Below, piece by piece: positions 44,488 through 55,184 of a stretch of DNA of 64,000 nt. The translations under genes and the position numbers were made by a program. Source of the stretch: Streptomyces albus subsp. albus (GTDB taxonomy: Bacteria > Actinomycetota > Actinomycetes > Streptomycetales > Streptomycetaceae); the NCBI RefSeq assembly GCF_000725885.1, contig NZ_JODR01000012.1, forward strand, positions 1 through 64,000, read 5' to 3'. Numbering within the stretch: position 1 is the first letter of the stretch; the number at the start of each line of letters is the position of its first letter. The notes beneath the pieces were generated by a model. The model was not told the origin of the DNA and made no database searches. It saw nothing but the letters and a program-made list of their open reading frames with translations.

Positions 44488-44676
44488 CCTAATGCACGAG
44501 GAGATGAGGCATGGGCCCAGTCTACCGGCGCGGGGCAAACAGTTTTCCGCCGCACGAGCGCCCGCGCGACGGTGGTCCCGACGGCGTCCGCGCCCCCCCG
44601 CGGGGCGCCGGCCGGGCTGTCGGCGGCCGGCCGGACCGTCACGGACGCGACGGCCCGGCGCCGCCGGGCGCGGGGT

Positions 44677-46086
44677 TCACTCGCCGCCGGTGTGGACCTG
44701 GAACGCGGCCCGGCGCACGGCCTTGGCCAGCGCCGGGTCCGGATGCGCCGCGGCCAGCGCCACCAGCACCTGGACGGTGCGCGGGTGCCCGGTGGCCCGT
44801 ACGTCCTCCAGCAGCCGGGGGACCGAGCCCTGGACGGCGGTGCCCAGGTGGTCGACGAGCAGCTGGGCCTCGCCGTGGTCGGTGACGGCCGCCGCGGTGT
44901 CCACCCACAGCCACGTCGCCTCCTCGCGGGTGAGCACACCGGGGGCACCGCCCGCCAGGTCCTCGGGATCGGTGCCGGCCTGCTCGGCGAGCCACAGCAG
45001 CGCGTAGGGCCGCAGCACCGGCTCGGCGGCGGCCTCCTGCACGGCCTCCTCGGCGGGTGCGCCCACCACCCGCAGCGCTTCGAAGGCCAGGCCCCTGATC
45101 AGCGCGTCGTCGCCGCGCGCGGCCTCCAGCAGCTCGGTGACGGCGTGCCCGGTGGGCCGTGCGGCGAGCCAGGCGCGGTACTCGTCGCGGGCCGGGCCGG
45201 GCGTCATCCGGGCGCAGCCGCGCAGCATCTCCTCGGCGGACTGCTCGATGTTGCCGGCGGGGCTCTGCGCCGCGATGCAGATCTGCTCCAGCTTCGTCCA
45301 CACCGCCCAGTGGCCGAGCGGGGTCAGGACGGCGGAGCCGTGCCGCAGCCCGGTCTCCTCGGCGGCCTCCTCGTCGGGGCAGCGGGTGAGGGCGCCGACG
45401 GCGGACAGCCCGTCCAGCGCCCAGTCGAGCAGCCCCGGCAGGGCGACCCCGACCACGGCGCGGCCCGCCTCCTGGCCGGTGTCCCGTTCGGCGCGCAGCT
45501 CGGCGATGCGCTGCGCCAGCAGGTCGTGCAGCATCTCGAAGGTGACGGGCCCGCCGGACAGGTGCATGACCGACAGGAACTGGGGCACGGCCTCCACGAC
45601 CTCGGCGACCAGGCCCTGGTCGTGCGCCAGGGGACCCGGGTGGGCCAGCGACCAGGCGTCGAAGAGGGCGACCCAGCCGCGCAGTACGGCGCTGTCGTCG
45701 CGGTCCCAGGCGCGCAGCCGCCAGCCGGCGCGCGCCGTCCCGTCGTGGAGTTCGATCAGCCCGGCCAGCTTGGCCCGGTCCCAGTGGGCGCGCACCTGCC
45801 GGACGGTCATCCGCAGGTCCTCGCCGGCCTGCCGGGCCTCGTCGCCCGCGTGCGGGGACCGGCCGGTGCGGGCCGCCCAGTGGGCGAGGCGGACGGCGTC
45901 GGCGAGGCAGGCGCGGGCCTGCCGGGCGAGCTGGTCGCGGGGCGGCATACCGTCCGGCTGCCGCGGCGTCCGTGCGGAACGCCTGGTCGTCACGGTGCGC
46001 CGGGCAGCCGCGACGGGTTGTCGGGGGACGAGGCGGAGCCGGTTGTCTCGCGGAGTACGGGACGTCGTCACAGGAGCAGTCTTCAT
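44677..46086 (-). CDS. conserved hypothetical, helical-repeat protein
   Basis: I do not recognise a named family for this 469-residue protein. After a basic N-terminus (about 1-50) it is almost entirely predicted helix, with blocks such as VAEVVEAVPQFLSVMHL and LIRGLAFEALRVVGAPAEEAVQEA, and the last 150 residues look like HEAT-type repeats. Tryptophans recur at helix ends (WLAARPTG, WLWVDTAA). No membrane segment or signal is seen. Codon usage is that of a genuine gene. The upstream neighbour is an alpha/beta hydrolase in the same direction. Confidence 0.68.
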   Translation of the reverse strand: MKTAPVTTSRTPRDNRLRLVPRQPVAAARRTVTTRRSARTPRQPDGMPPRDQLARQARACLADAVRLAHWAARTGRSPHAGDEARQAGEDLRMTVRQVRAHWDRAKLAGLIELHDGTARAGWRLRAWDRDDSAVLRGWVALFDAWSLAHPGPLAHDQGLVAEVVEAVPQFLSVMHLSGGPVTFEMLHDLLAQRIAELRAERDTGQEAGRAVVGVALPGLLDWALDGLSAVGALTRCPDEEAAEETGLRHGSAVLTPLGHWAVWTKLEQICIAAQSPAGNIEQSAEEMLRGCARMTPGPARDEYRAWLAARPTGHAVTELLEAARGDDALIRGLAFEALRVVGAPAEEAVQEAAAEPVLRPYALLWLAEQAGTDPEDLAGGAPGVLTREEATWLWVDTAAAVTDHGEAQLLVDHLGTAVQGSVPRLLEDVRATGHPRTVQVLVALAAAHPDPALAKAVRRAAFQVHTGGE

Positions 46087-46218
46087 GCTGCGCCGTCGAA
46101 ACCCAAACCTGGGGTGCCATATCCGGTCGTCGGCGGCGCGCGCTCCGTCTCCCGGAGGGGCCGGCGGCTGCGGCCGGGCGGGCGCCGTCTGCTGAATGCC
46201 CCTCAGCGTGACGCGGTC

Positions 46219-47367
46219 TCACATGAGGGGCGTCAGGAAGCGGCGGAGCTTCTCCTCGTAGGCGTGCGGGTCCGCGTTCCACATGGCGGCGTGCGGGGCG
46301 TGCGGCACCCGGTGGAGGGTGACCAGCGGGTCGTTGCGCGCGGCCAGGACGCGGGAGCCGTCCCAGGGGGCGATGGTGTCGGCGGGGCCGTGGAAGATCA
46401 GCGTGGGGACGGTGGGGCCGCCGGGGACGGTCTGCGCCGCGGCGGGCAGCCCCGCTCTGCCCTGCACGGCGCGGACGACGAGCGGCAGCAGTGCCGCGGG
46501 GGTGCCGCGGGAGGCGGCCAGGGCGCGGACGGTGCGCTGCCAGTCGAGGACCGGGGAGTCCAGGACGAGCCCGACGACGTGCTCGCGCAGCGGGGAGTTG
46601 GCGGCGGCCTGGAGCGCCATGGTGGCGCCGGCGGACCAGCCGTGCAGGATGACGCGGCGGGCGCCGTTGCCGACGGCGTACCGGATGGCGGCGTCCAGGT
46701 CGCGCCATTCGGAGTTGCCCAGGTGGCCGATGCCGTCCGGGGGCGGGGGCGCGCCGGGGTCGCCGCGGTAGCTGACGTCGAGCACCGGGAGGCGGCGGCT
46801 CACGTAGAAGGGGAGCAGCGTCATGGGGTGCTCGCGGGTGGCGCCCAGGCCGTGCACGGTGATGACCCAGGCGGCGCGGTCGCCGGACACGAACCAGGCG
46901 GGCAGCGGGCCGAGTTCGCCGGGGATCTCCACGTCGGCGTAGTCCAGGCCGAGGGCCTCGCCGGGGTCGCCGGCGTGCACCTGCGGGGTCAGGCGTACGG
47001 TGGCGCCGGTGCTCAGCCGGCCGCGGCTGACCCGGCGCAGTTCGCGGACGACCGCGTGCGGGCGGGGCTGCGCGGCGGTCTCGTCCTCGACAACGGGGCC
47101 GACGACCGCGTGCACGCCCCGGCCGGTCAGCCCGTAGACGCCGGGGAGGCGGGCGGCGAGCGAGCGGGTCACGGCGACACGGCCGTCCTCGTGCGTGTGG
47201 ACGGTCAGCCGGGTGCCCTCGAATCCGGCGGTGGGTCTGCTGCCGCCGTCGGTGCGGGGGCGTGGCGGGCGGAGCGCCACACCGGCGGCGTACCGGCCGG
47301 CCGCCAGGGTGGCGGCGCCGGTACCGAGCACGCAGGTGGCGGCCAGTGCCGCGGTTCGCAGACGCAT
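46219..47367 (-). CDS. membrane-anchored or secreted alpha/beta hydrolase
   Basis: This 382-residue protein has an N-terminal hydrophobic segment (about 4-30, probably a signal or anchor) and an alpha/beta hydrolase fold from about 150. The nucleophile elbow is HGWSAGATM, the acid probably Asp in GPADTIAPWD and the final His in VPHAPHAAMW. VITVHGLGATREHPM is the oxyanion region. It is a serine esterase/peptidase-like enzyme of unknown substrate. GGAGGGG lies directly before the ATG at 47367, closer than usual. Confidence 0.82.
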   Translation of the reverse strand: MRLRTAALAATCVLGTGAATLAAGRYAAGVALRPPRPRTDGGSRPTAGFEGTRLTVHTHEDGRVAVTRSLAARLPGVYGLTGRGVHAVVGPVVEDETAAQPRPHAVVRELRRVSRGRLSTGATVRLTPQVHAGDPGEALGLDYADVEIPGELGPLPAWFVSGDRAAWVITVHGLGATREHPMTLLPFYVSRRLPVLDVSYRGDPGAPPPPDGIGHLGNSEWRDLDAAIRYAVGNGARRVILHGWSAGATMALQAAANSPLREHVVGLVLDSPVLDWQRTVRALAASRGTPAALLPLVVRAVQGRAGLPAAAQTVPGGPTVPTLIFHGPADTIAPWDGSRVLAARNDPLVTLHRVPHAPHAAMWNADPHAYEEKLRRFLTPLM

Positions 47368-47585
47368 CCCCTCCAGTGTTGACGCGCGCGGCGGCTCCAA
47401 ACCACCGGGATGCGGCGGCGGAGTGACATCCGGCCGGGGTGTGCGGCACCGCGGGGCGGGCCGGTGCCGGGCGGCGCGCCGGGCCCGTGCCGGCCTGCGG
47501 TGTCGGCGCTGGAACGGCCCGTCGGCGTAGTGTGATCTGTCCCACACAACAGACGCCGGGGGGTGACACCTCGACGCCTGCCCCA

Positions 47586-47618
47586 GTTCACCTGCTGTTC
47601 ACTCGCCGTACTTACGTT
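47586..47618 (+). promoter_or_regulatory. PHO box (PhoP-binding direct repeats)
   Basis: Three 11-base direct repeat units follow each other: GTTCACCTGCT, GTTCACTCGCC and GTACTTACGTT. This is the Streptomyces PHO box pattern bound by PhoP under phosphate limitation. It lies 40 bases upstream of the phosphate transporter gene start. From memory, the corresponding gene in S. coelicolor (pitH2) is PhoP-controlled. Confidence 0.85.
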
Positions 47619-47658
47619 CACGGCGTCAAATGCCCCTCGAACTGATTGTGCCTGGTGA

Positions 47659-48984
<1,326 letters not shown>

Positions 48985-49014
48985 CCCCGTCGCACCTTCG
49001 GAAGGGATGACCGC

Positions 49015-49227
49015 ATGAACATCGACTGGGCCGCTCTCGGCCAGGTCTTCGGGGTCAGTCTGCTGGCGACCGTGGGACTCGTCGGCGTCTTCACCGTCGG
49101 CATCGTCGCCGGCTCCCCCCGGGCCTCGGGCGCCGCTCCCTCGGCGCTGGGCCGTACCGGCTCCTACGTCTGCTACGCGGTGTGCCTGGCGGCGGTCGCG
49201 TACGGCATCTACCTCATCGCCGCCTAG
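49015..49227 (+). CDS. small membrane protein co-transcribed with Pit
   Basis: This 70-residue protein has two membrane helices (about 8-32 and 50-68) with a short Ser/Ala/Pro loop between. It follows the phosphate transporter gene by 30 bases and is preceded by GGAAGGG. From memory this matches SCO1846, the partner of pitH2 in S. coelicolor. A role as an accessory to phosphate transport is an inference from position. A strong terminator follows 23 bases later. Confidence 0.78.
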   Translation: MNIDWAALGQVFGVSLLATVGLVGVFTVGIVAGSPRASGAAPSALGRTGSYVCYAVCLAAVAYGIYLIAA

Positions 49228-49250
49228 CCGTCCCGGCGGCCGGCGCGGCA

Positions 49251-49288
49251 CGCGAGGGGGTGCGGGATGTCTCCCGCACCCCCTCGCG
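49251..49288 (+). terminator. perfect 17-bp hairpin terminator
   Basis: CGCGAGGGGGTGCGGGA (49251-49267) pairs perfectly with 49272-49288 around a four-base loop. It ends the phosphate transporter operon and separates it from the B12 riboswitch. Confidence 0.9.
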
Positions 49289-49329
49289 GTGTGTCTGCTC
49301 ACACTCCCCCGTCGCAGGTCAAGGGCGAG

Positions 49330-49520
49330 TTGACGGGGTCAGTCGGGCGTGGTGGACTTCCGGTGCCCAACGGCGGCACGGAGAGGAAGCCGGTGCGAAT
49401 CCGGCGCGGTCCCGCCACTGTCACCGGGGAGCGTCACCCAGCGAGCCACGGCCCACGCGGCTGGAAGGCGGGAGCGGCGCGGATCCGGGAGCCAGGAGAC
49501 TCTCGCCGCCGGTCGAGTCG
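49330..49520 (+). ncRNA. cobalamin riboswitch
   Basis: The conserved B12-binding core is plain: GGAAGCCGGTGCGAATCC beginning at 49385, then GGTCCCGCCACTGT ending at 49421, and the B12 box GAGCCAGGAGAC at 49489-49500. Binding of adenosylcobalamin normally shuts off expression of the downstream genes. It precedes the cbiB-cobC operon. The boundaries are approximate; I placed them to enclose the outer stem around the core. The expression platform probably involves the segment 49515-49570, where a small reading frame starts. Confidence 0.93.
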
Positions 49521-49554
49521 AGCCAGGGCGAGGACCCTGAGTGAGGACACCGTC

Positions 49555-49668
49555 ATGCGTGGCTGCGCCGCCATATCCCCGTCGTCCCCGTCGTTCCCGG
49601 CATCTGCTGCCGTTCCGGCCTGCCTTCCGCTCCCCGCAGCGGGTGCCCGCGCCCGGCGCGCGGCGTGA
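49555..49668 (+). CDS. possible 37-residue leader peptide before cbiB
   Basis: A short reading frame with ATG at 49555 begins directly after the riboswitch (weak GTGAGGAC upstream) and ends with TGA at 49666-49668. This stop overlaps the GTGATG start region of cbiB. The peptide is rich in Ala, Pro and Ser (MRGCAAISPSSPSFPASAA at the start). No family is known to me. The stop-start overlap suggests translational coupling to cbiB, so the riboswitch might control the leader's ribosome binding site instead of that of cbiB, which has none visible. Confidence 0.45.
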   Translation: MRGCAAISPSSPSFPASAAVPACLPLPAAGARARRAA

Positions 49669-50696
49669 TGCGGGCCGGTGACCGCCGCGGCAGCGGCCCC
49701 CTCACCGGTGCGCGGACGGGCGGACCCCGCCCCGGCTGCTGGGCGGCCGGCGCCGTGCTGGGATACGCCGCCGACGCGCTGCTGGGCGACCCCGTACGCG
49801 GCCACCCCGTCGCCCTCTTCGGGCGGGCCGCCGCGGCGCTGGAGCGCCGGATGTGGCGCGACCACCGGGGGGTGGGCGCGCTGTACACCGTGCTGTGCGC
49901 GGGCGGCGCCGTCGCCGTCGGGGGCGCGCTGGACAGGGGTGCGCGCGCCCTGGGCCGCCCCCCGCTGCCCGGGATCGCCGTGACCGCCGCCGCCACCTGG
50001 GCGGTGCTGGGCGGTACGTCGCTGACCCGGGAGGCGCGGGCCGTCGGTGCCCTGCTGGAGGCCGGGGACCTGGCCGCGGCCCGCGAGAGGCTGCCCGCAC
50101 TGTGCGGGCGCGACCCGCAGCACCTGGACGGGCAGGAGATCGCCCGCGCGGTGGTCGAGTCGGTCGCGGAGAACACCTCGGACGCCGTCGTGGGCGCCCT
50201 GGTGTGGGGCGCGCTGGCGGGCGTGCCGGGGCTGCTGGGGTTCCGCGCGGTCAACACCCTGGACGCGATGGTGGGGCACCGCTCCCCGCGCCACCGCAGG
50301 TTCGGCTGGGCGTCGGCGCGGCTGGACGACGCCGCGGGCCGGCCCGGCGCCCGGCTGACGGCCGCCCTCGCCGCCGCTGCCGGGCCCGATCCGCGGGGTG
50401 CCGTACGGGCCTGGCGTACGGACGCGCACCGCCATCCGAGCCCCAACGCGGGCCCCGTCGAGGCCGCGTTCGCGGGCGCGCTGGGCGTACGGCTGGGCGG
50501 GACGCTGTCCTACGGGGGCCGCACCGAGCACCGGCCCGTCCTCAACAGCGCGGGACGCGCGGTGCGTTCCGCCGACATCGAGCGTGCGGTGCGGCTCTCC
50601 CGCCGGGTGGGCATGCTCGCGCTGGCGGCCGGCTGCGCGCTGGGCGGGGCCCTGCGGCGGGCCCGGCGCGTCACTGACGAGAGGGGAGCACGGTGA
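49665..50696 (+). CDS. cbiB: adenosylcobinamide-phosphate synthase CbiB/CobD
   Basis: This 343-residue membrane enzyme attaches the aminopropanol arm to adenosylcobyric acid, forming adenosylcobinamide (phosphate). Family marks are ALLGDPVRGHPVALFGRAAAALER, the ESVAENTSDAVVGALVWGALAG block and FRAVNTLDAMVGHRSPRHRRFGWASARLDD. The usual hydrophobic helices are present. GTG at 49665 or ATG at 49668 both fit; no clear Shine-Dalgarno sequence is present, and a leader frame stops exactly here. It is the first enzyme gene of the riboswitch-controlled operon and overlaps cobQ by four bases. Confidence 0.92.
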   Translation: MMRAGDRRGSGPLTGARTGGPRPGCWAAGAVLGYAADALLGDPVRGHPVALFGRAAAALERRMWRDHRGVGALYTVLCAGGAVAVGGALDRGARALGRPPLPGIAVTAAATWAVLGGTSLTREARAVGALLEAGDLAAARERLPALCGRDPQHLDGQEIARAVVESVAENTSDAVVGALVWGALAGVPGLLGFRAVNTLDAMVGHRSPRHRRFGWASARLDDAAGRPGARLTAALAAAAGPDPRGAVRAWRTDAHRHPSPNAGPVEAAFAGALGVRLGGTLSYGGRTEHRPVLNSAGRAVRSADIERAVRLSRRVGMLALAAGCALGGALRRARRVTDERGAR

Positions 50697-52258
50697 CCGG
50701 GGGCGGACTGCTGGTGGCGGGGACCACGTCGGACGCCGGCAAGAGCGTGGTGACGGCGGGCATCTGCCGCTGGCTGGCCCGCAAGGGCCTGCGGGTGGCG
50801 CCGTTCAAGGCGCAGAACATGTCGCTCAACTCGTACGTGACGCGGCAGGGCGCCGAGATCGGCCGTGCGCAGGCCATGCAGGCGGCGGCGGCCCGCACCG
50901 AGCCGAGCGCGCTGATGAACCCGGTGCTGCTCAAACCGGGCGGCGACCGCACCAGCCAGGTGGTGCTGCTGGGCAAGCCGGTGGGCGAGATGTCGGCCCG
51001 CGGCTACTTCGGGCGCCGTACCGGCGAGGCGGGCGGCGTGCGGTACGGGCGGCGCGAGGAGCTGCTGGAGACCGTGGTGGGCTGCCTGGAGGAGCTGCGG
51101 CGCACCCACGACGCGGTGATCTGCGAGGGGGCCGGCAGCCCCGCGGAGATCAATCTGCGCCGCAGCGACATCGTCAACATGGGGCTGGCGCGGGCCTGCC
51201 GGCTGCCGGTGGTGGTGGTCGGCGACATCGACCGCGGCGGGGTGTTCGCCTCGCTGTTCGGGACGACGGCGCTGCTGTCCCGGGAGGACCAGGAACTGGT
51301 GGCCGGCTATCTGGTCAACAAGTTCCGGGGTGACGTCTCCCTGCTGGAGCCCGGCCTGGAGATGCTGCGCGGGCTGACGGGCCGGCCCACCCTGGGGGTG
51401 CTGCCGCACCGGCACGGGCTGGGCATCGACGAGGAGGACGGGCTGCGGGTCTCGCTGCGGGGCACCGTGCGCGAGTCCGCCGTCGCCGCGCCCCACGGTG
51501 CCGACGTGCTCCGGGTCGCGGTGCTGCCGGTGCCGCTGATGTCGAACTTCACCGACGTGGACGCGCTGGCGGCCGAACCGGGTGTCGTCGTGCGCTTCTG
51601 CGACCGCCCGGAAGAGCTGGCCGACGCCGATCTGGTCGTCGTCCCCGGCACCCGCGGGACGGTGCGGGCACTGGCGTGGCTGCGTGACCGGGGGCTGGCC
51701 GCGGCACTGGCGCGGCGGGCCGCCGAGGGCCGGCCCGTGCTGGGCATCTGCGGCGGCTACCAACTGCTGGGCGAGCGCATCGAGGACGAGGTGGAGTCCC
51801 GCGCGGGCGTCGTCGAGGGGCTGGGACTGCTGCCGGTGCGGGTGCGGTTCGCCCGGGACAAGACCCTCGCCCGGCCGCACGGCACCGCCCTGGGCGAACC
51901 GGTGGACGGTTACGAGATCCACCACGGGGTGGCCGAGGTGCTGGGCGGCGAGGCGTTCTTGACCGGTGCGGACGGCCGGGCGCTGGACGGCTGCCGGGCC
52001 GGCACCGTGTGGGGCACCCACTGGCACGGCTCGCTGGAGTCGGACGGCTTCCGCCGCGCCTTCCTGCGCCGGGTCGCCGCCGACGCGGGCCGCGCCTTCG
52101 TGCCCGCGCCCGACACCCGGTTCGCCGCGCTGCGCGAGGAACAGCTCGACCGGCTCGGCGACCTGATCGAGGAGCACGCGGACACGGCGGCCCTGCTCCG
52201 GCTCATCGAGGAGGGCGTACCGACGGGTCTGCCGTTCGTCGCCCCGGGAGCGCCGTGA
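50693..52258 (+). CDS. cobQ: cobyric acid synthase
   Basis: This 521-residue enzyme amidates four carboxyl side chains of adenosylcobyrinic acid a,c-diamide using glutamine and ATP. The N-terminal half is a BioD-type ATPase (GTTSDAGKSVVTAGICRWL, PFKAQNMSLNSYVT). The C-terminal glutamine amidotransferase has the nucleophile Cys in ILGICGGYQLLGE-like GICGGYQ and His in GTHWHGSLE. The GTG at 50693 overlaps the cbiB stop (GTGA). The 172 bases after its stop are non-coding, with a small hairpin near 52376-52397. Confidence 0.95.
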   Translation: MTGGGLLVAGTTSDAGKSVVTAGICRWLARKGLRVAPFKAQNMSLNSYVTRQGAEIGRAQAMQAAAARTEPSALMNPVLLKPGGDRTSQVVLLGKPVGEMSARGYFGRRTGEAGGVRYGRREELLETVVGCLEELRRTHDAVICEGAGSPAEINLRRSDIVNMGLARACRLPVVVVGDIDRGGVFASLFGTTALLSREDQELVAGYLVNKFRGDVSLLEPGLEMLRGLTGRPTLGVLPHRHGLGIDEEDGLRVSLRGTVRESAVAAPHGADVLRVAVLPVPLMSNFTDVDALAAEPGVVVRFCDRPEELADADLVVVPGTRGTVRALAWLRDRGLAAALARRAAEGRPVLGICGGYQLLGERIEDEVESRAGVVEGLGLLPVRVRFARDKTLARPHGTALGEPVDGYEIHHGVAEVLGGEAFLTGADGRALDGCRAGTVWGTHWHGSLESDGFRRAFLRRVAADAGRAFVPAPDTRFAALREEQLDRLGDLIEEHADTAALLRLIEEGVPTGLPFVAPGAP

Positions 52259-52430
52259 CCGTCGCTCCGCCCGGCGCCCGCCCGCCACGCGCCGCACGCC
52301 GGGGCGGCCGGCGTGCGCTGCCGCCAGGCCCCGCGCCGACCGCGCGGGGCCGAGGCGCCCCCACCGACTTGTGCTGTCGCGTTCCGCTGAGCGCGACGTG
52401 TCCGACCGAAGCCGCTCGAAGGAGTGACGC

Positions 52431-54548
52431 GTGATCCCCTATCCCTTCCCCGCCCTCGTCGGCCAGGAGGACTTGCAGCTCTCCCTTCTGCTGAACGCCG
52501 TCTCCCCCGCGATCGGCGGCGTCCTGGTGCGCGGCGAGAAGGGGACCGCGAAGTCCACCGCCGTCCGGGCGCTGACCGCGCTGCTGCCCCCGGTCGAGGT
52601 CGTCGCCGGCTGCCGCTTCTCCTGCGACCCCGCCTCGCCCGACCCCGGCTGCCCGGACGGCCCGCACGCCGTCGGAGCGGGCACCGGTGAGACGCGCCCG
52701 GCCCGCATGGTGGAGCTGCCGGTGGGCGCCTCCGAGGACCGGCTGGTGGGCGCGCTCGACATCGAACGGGCCCTGTCCGAGGGTGTGAAGGCGTTCGAGC
52801 CCGGCCTGCTGGCGGACGCGCACCGGGGCATCCTCTACGTGGACGAGGTGAACCTGCTCCACGACCATCTGGTGGACCTGCTGCTGGACGCCGCCGCCAT
52901 GGGCTCCTCCTACGTGGAGCGGGAAGGCGTCTCCGTACGGCACGCCGCCCGTTTCCTGCTGGTGGGCACCATGAACCCGGAGGAGGGCGAGCTGCGCCCG
53001 CAGCTGCTGGACCGGTTCGGGCTCACGGTGGAGGTGGCCGCCTCCCGGGAGCCGGAGCAGCGGGTGGAGGTCGTCAGGCGGCGGCTGGCCCACGACGACG
53101 ACCCGGAAGCGTTCGCGGCGCGCTGGGCCGACGAGGAGCAGCGGCTGCGGGAGCGCATCGCGGCGGCCCGCGCGCTGCTGCCGCGGGTGCGGCTCGGGGA
53201 TGCGGCGCTGCGGCAGATCGCGGCGACCTGCGCGGCGTTCGAGGTGGACGGCATGCGCGCCGATCTGGTGATGGCCCGTACGGCGACGGCGCTGGCCGCC
53301 TGGGCGGGGCGCGATCAGGTCGAGCAGGCCGACGTGCGGCAGGCCGCGCTGCTGGCCCTCCCGCACCGGCGGCGGCGCAACCCGTTCGACGCGCCGGGGC
53401 TCGACGAGGAGATGCTGGACCGGACGCTGGAGGAGCACGCCCCGCAGGAGGACGAGGGGCCCGAGCCCCCGGACGGCGGCCCCGGCGACGGGCCGGACGG
53501 CGGTCCCGGTGACGGACCCGACGGCGGGCCCGGCGGCGGGGGCGGAGTGCCGCCGCAGGACGCGCCGTCGCAGTCCGGGCAGGCCCCGCGGGACGAGGGC
53601 GGGCCGGCGGATCGGCCCTCGCTGCCCGAGCAGGCCGGCCCGGCGGCCCAGGAGCCCTCCGGCACGGGGACGGGCGCCCAGGCCCCGGCGGCGCCGCAGC
53701 CCGCGGCTCCCGCGGGTGAGCCGTTCAAGGCGCGTGCGCTGACCGTTCCCGGTCTCGGCGAGGGCGCGGCGGGCCGGCGCTCGCGGGCCCGTACGGCGCA
53801 CGGCCGCACCACGGGGGCGCGCCGCCCGCAGGGGGCGCTCGGCAAGCTGCATCTGGCGGCCACCGTGCAGGCGGCGGCGCCGCACCAGCAGGCGCGCGGG
53901 CGCCGCGGCAGCGGTCTGGTGGTGCGCCGGGACGATCTGCGCGAGGCGGTCCGCGAGGGGCGCGAGGGCAACCTCGTGCTGTTCGTGGTGGACGCCTCGG
54001 GTTCGATGGCGGCGCGGCAGCGGATGAGCGCGGTCAAGGGCGCGGTGCTGTCGCTGCTGCTGGACGCCTACCAGCGGCGGGACAAGGTCGGCATGGTGAC
54101 CTTCCGGCGCGGTGACGCCGAGGTGACGCTGCCGCCGACCTCGTCGGTGGACGCGGCGGCGGCCCGGCTGGAGACGCTGCCGACCGGTGGCCGCACCCCG
54201 CTGGCGGCGGGGCTGCTGCGGGCCCGCGAGGTGCTGCGGGTGGAGCGGCTGCGGGACCCGGCGCGGCGTGCGCTGCTGGTGACGGTCACCGACGGGCGGG
54301 CCACCGGGGGGCCGGAGCCGCTGGTGCGGGCCCGGCAGGCTGCGGGGCTGCTGGCGGCCGACGGGGTCGCCTCGGTGGTCGTGGACTGCGAGCAGGGGCA
54401 CGTGCGGCTGGGGCTGGCCCGGGAGCTGGCGCAGTACCTGGGCGGCGAGGCCGTCACGCTCGACGAACTGCGCGCGGACGCGGTGACCGCACTCGTCCGC
54501 CGTACGACCGGCGCACAGGACGCACGTATCGCAGGGAGGGCCGCGTAA
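52431..54548 (+). CDS. ChlI-ChlD fusion, magnesium/cobalt chelatase subunit
   Basis: This 705-residue protein joins an AAA+ ATPase domain (about 1-330: GEKGTAKST Walker A at 35-43, [20 protein letters not shown]) to a C-terminal von Willebrand A domain (about 505-700) with the metal-site motif DASGSMAA. The linker (about 340-500) is Pro/Gly/Ala-rich and contains three tandem copies of an eight-residue [12 protein letters not shown] unit. Such fusions replace CobS and CobT as the ATPase motor for cobalt insertion by CobN. The gene follows AAGGAG with a GTG start at 52431 and overlaps cobO by one base. CobN itself is not in the window. Confidence 0.88.
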   Translation: MIPYPFPALVGQEDLQLSLLLNAVSPAIGGVLVRGEKGTAKSTAVRALTALLPPVEVVAGCRFSCDPASPDPGCPDGPHAVGAGTGETRPARMVELPVGASEDRLVGALDIERALSEGVKAFEPGLLADAHRGILYVDEVNLLHDHLVDLLLDAAAMGSSYVEREGVSVRHAARFLLVGTMNPEEGELRPQLLDRFGLTVEVAASREPEQRVEVVRRRLAHDDDPEAFAARWADEEQRLRERIAAARALLPRVRLGDAALRQIAATCAAFEVDGMRADLVMARTATALAAWAGRDQVEQADVRQAALLALPHRRRRNPFDAPGLDEEMLDRTLEEHAPQEDEGPEPPDGGPGDGPDGGPGDGPDGGPGGGGGVPPQDAPSQSGQAPRDEGGPADRPSLPEQAGPAAQEPSGTGTGAQAPAAPQPAAPAGEPFKARALTVPGLGEGAAGRRSRARTAHGRTTGARRPQGALGKLHLAATVQAAAPHQQARGRRGSGLVVRRDDLREAVREGREGNLVLFVVDASGSMAARQRMSAVKGAVLSLLLDAYQRRDKVGMVTFRRGDAEVTLPPTSSVDAAAARLETLPTGGRTPLAAGLLRAREVLRVERLRDPARRALLVTVTDGRATGGPEPLVRARQAAGLLAADGVASVVVDCEQGHVRLGLARELAQYLGGEAVTLDELRADAVTALVRRTTGAQDARIAGRAA

Positions 54549-55156
54549 TGCCGAAGGGACAGCCGAGTGTCGTGCCGCAGGACGGCTTGACCACCCGTCA
54601 GCGCCGCAACCGGCCGCTGGTCGCGGTGCACACGGGGACCGGGAAGGGGAAGTCGACGGCCGCGTTCGGGATGGCGCTGCGCGCCTGGAACCAGGGCTGG
54701 CCGGTCGGGGTCTTCCAGTTCGTCAAGTCCGCCAAGTGGAAGGTCGGCGAGGAGCGGGCCCTCAAAGTGCTCGGCGACACGGGCGAGGGCGGCACCGTGA
54801 CCTGGCACAAGATGGGCGAGGGCTGGTCGTGGCTCAAGCGCAACGTGCAGGACGCGGAGCTGAGCAACGAGGCGGCGGCCCGGGAGGGCTGGGAGCAGGT
54901 CAAGCGGGACCTTGCCGCCGAGACGTACCGGCTGCTGGTGCTGGACGAGTTCGCCTATCCGCTGCACTGGGGCTGGGTGGACGTCGCCGAGGTGGTCGAG
55001 GTGCTGCGGGAGCGGCCCGGCACCCAGCACGTGGTCGTCACCGGCCGCAACGCGCCGCAGGAGCTGATCGACGCGGCCGACCTGGTCACCGACTTCTCGA
55101 AGGTCAAGCACCCCATGGACGCGGGCCAGAAGGGCCAGAAGGGCATCGAATGGTGA
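54548..55156 (+). CDS. cobO: corrinoid adenosyltransferase
   Basis: This 202-residue CobO/BtuR-type enzyme adds the 5'-deoxyadenosyl group to the reduced cobalt of corrinoids. The P-loop is GTGKGKST at 30-37. LLVLDEFAYPLHWGW and VVVTGRNAPQELIDAADLVTDF are family blocks, and it ends with KHPMDAGQKGQKGIEW. Its ATG overlaps the stop of the chelatase gene (TAATG), so it is co-translated in the operon. Confidence 0.96.
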   Translation: MPKGQPSVVPQDGLTTRQRRNRPLVAVHTGTGKGKSTAAFGMALRAWNQGWPVGVFQFVKSAKWKVGEERALKVLGDTGEGGTVTWHKMGEGWSWLKRNVQDAELSNEAAAREGWEQVKRDLAAETYRLLVLDEFAYPLHWGWVDVAEVVEVLRERPGTQHVVVTGRNAPQELIDAADLVTDFSKVKHPMDAGQKGQKGIEW

Positions 55157-55184
55157 GTGCGGCACCGAGGGGCGGGGGCGCCGC

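Noticed and set aside
44245..47382. A 1045-residue open frame on the plus strand
   Set aside because: It is antisense to the hypothetical protein and alpha/beta hydrolase genes and has low-complexity Gly/Ala/Arg composition with no motif.
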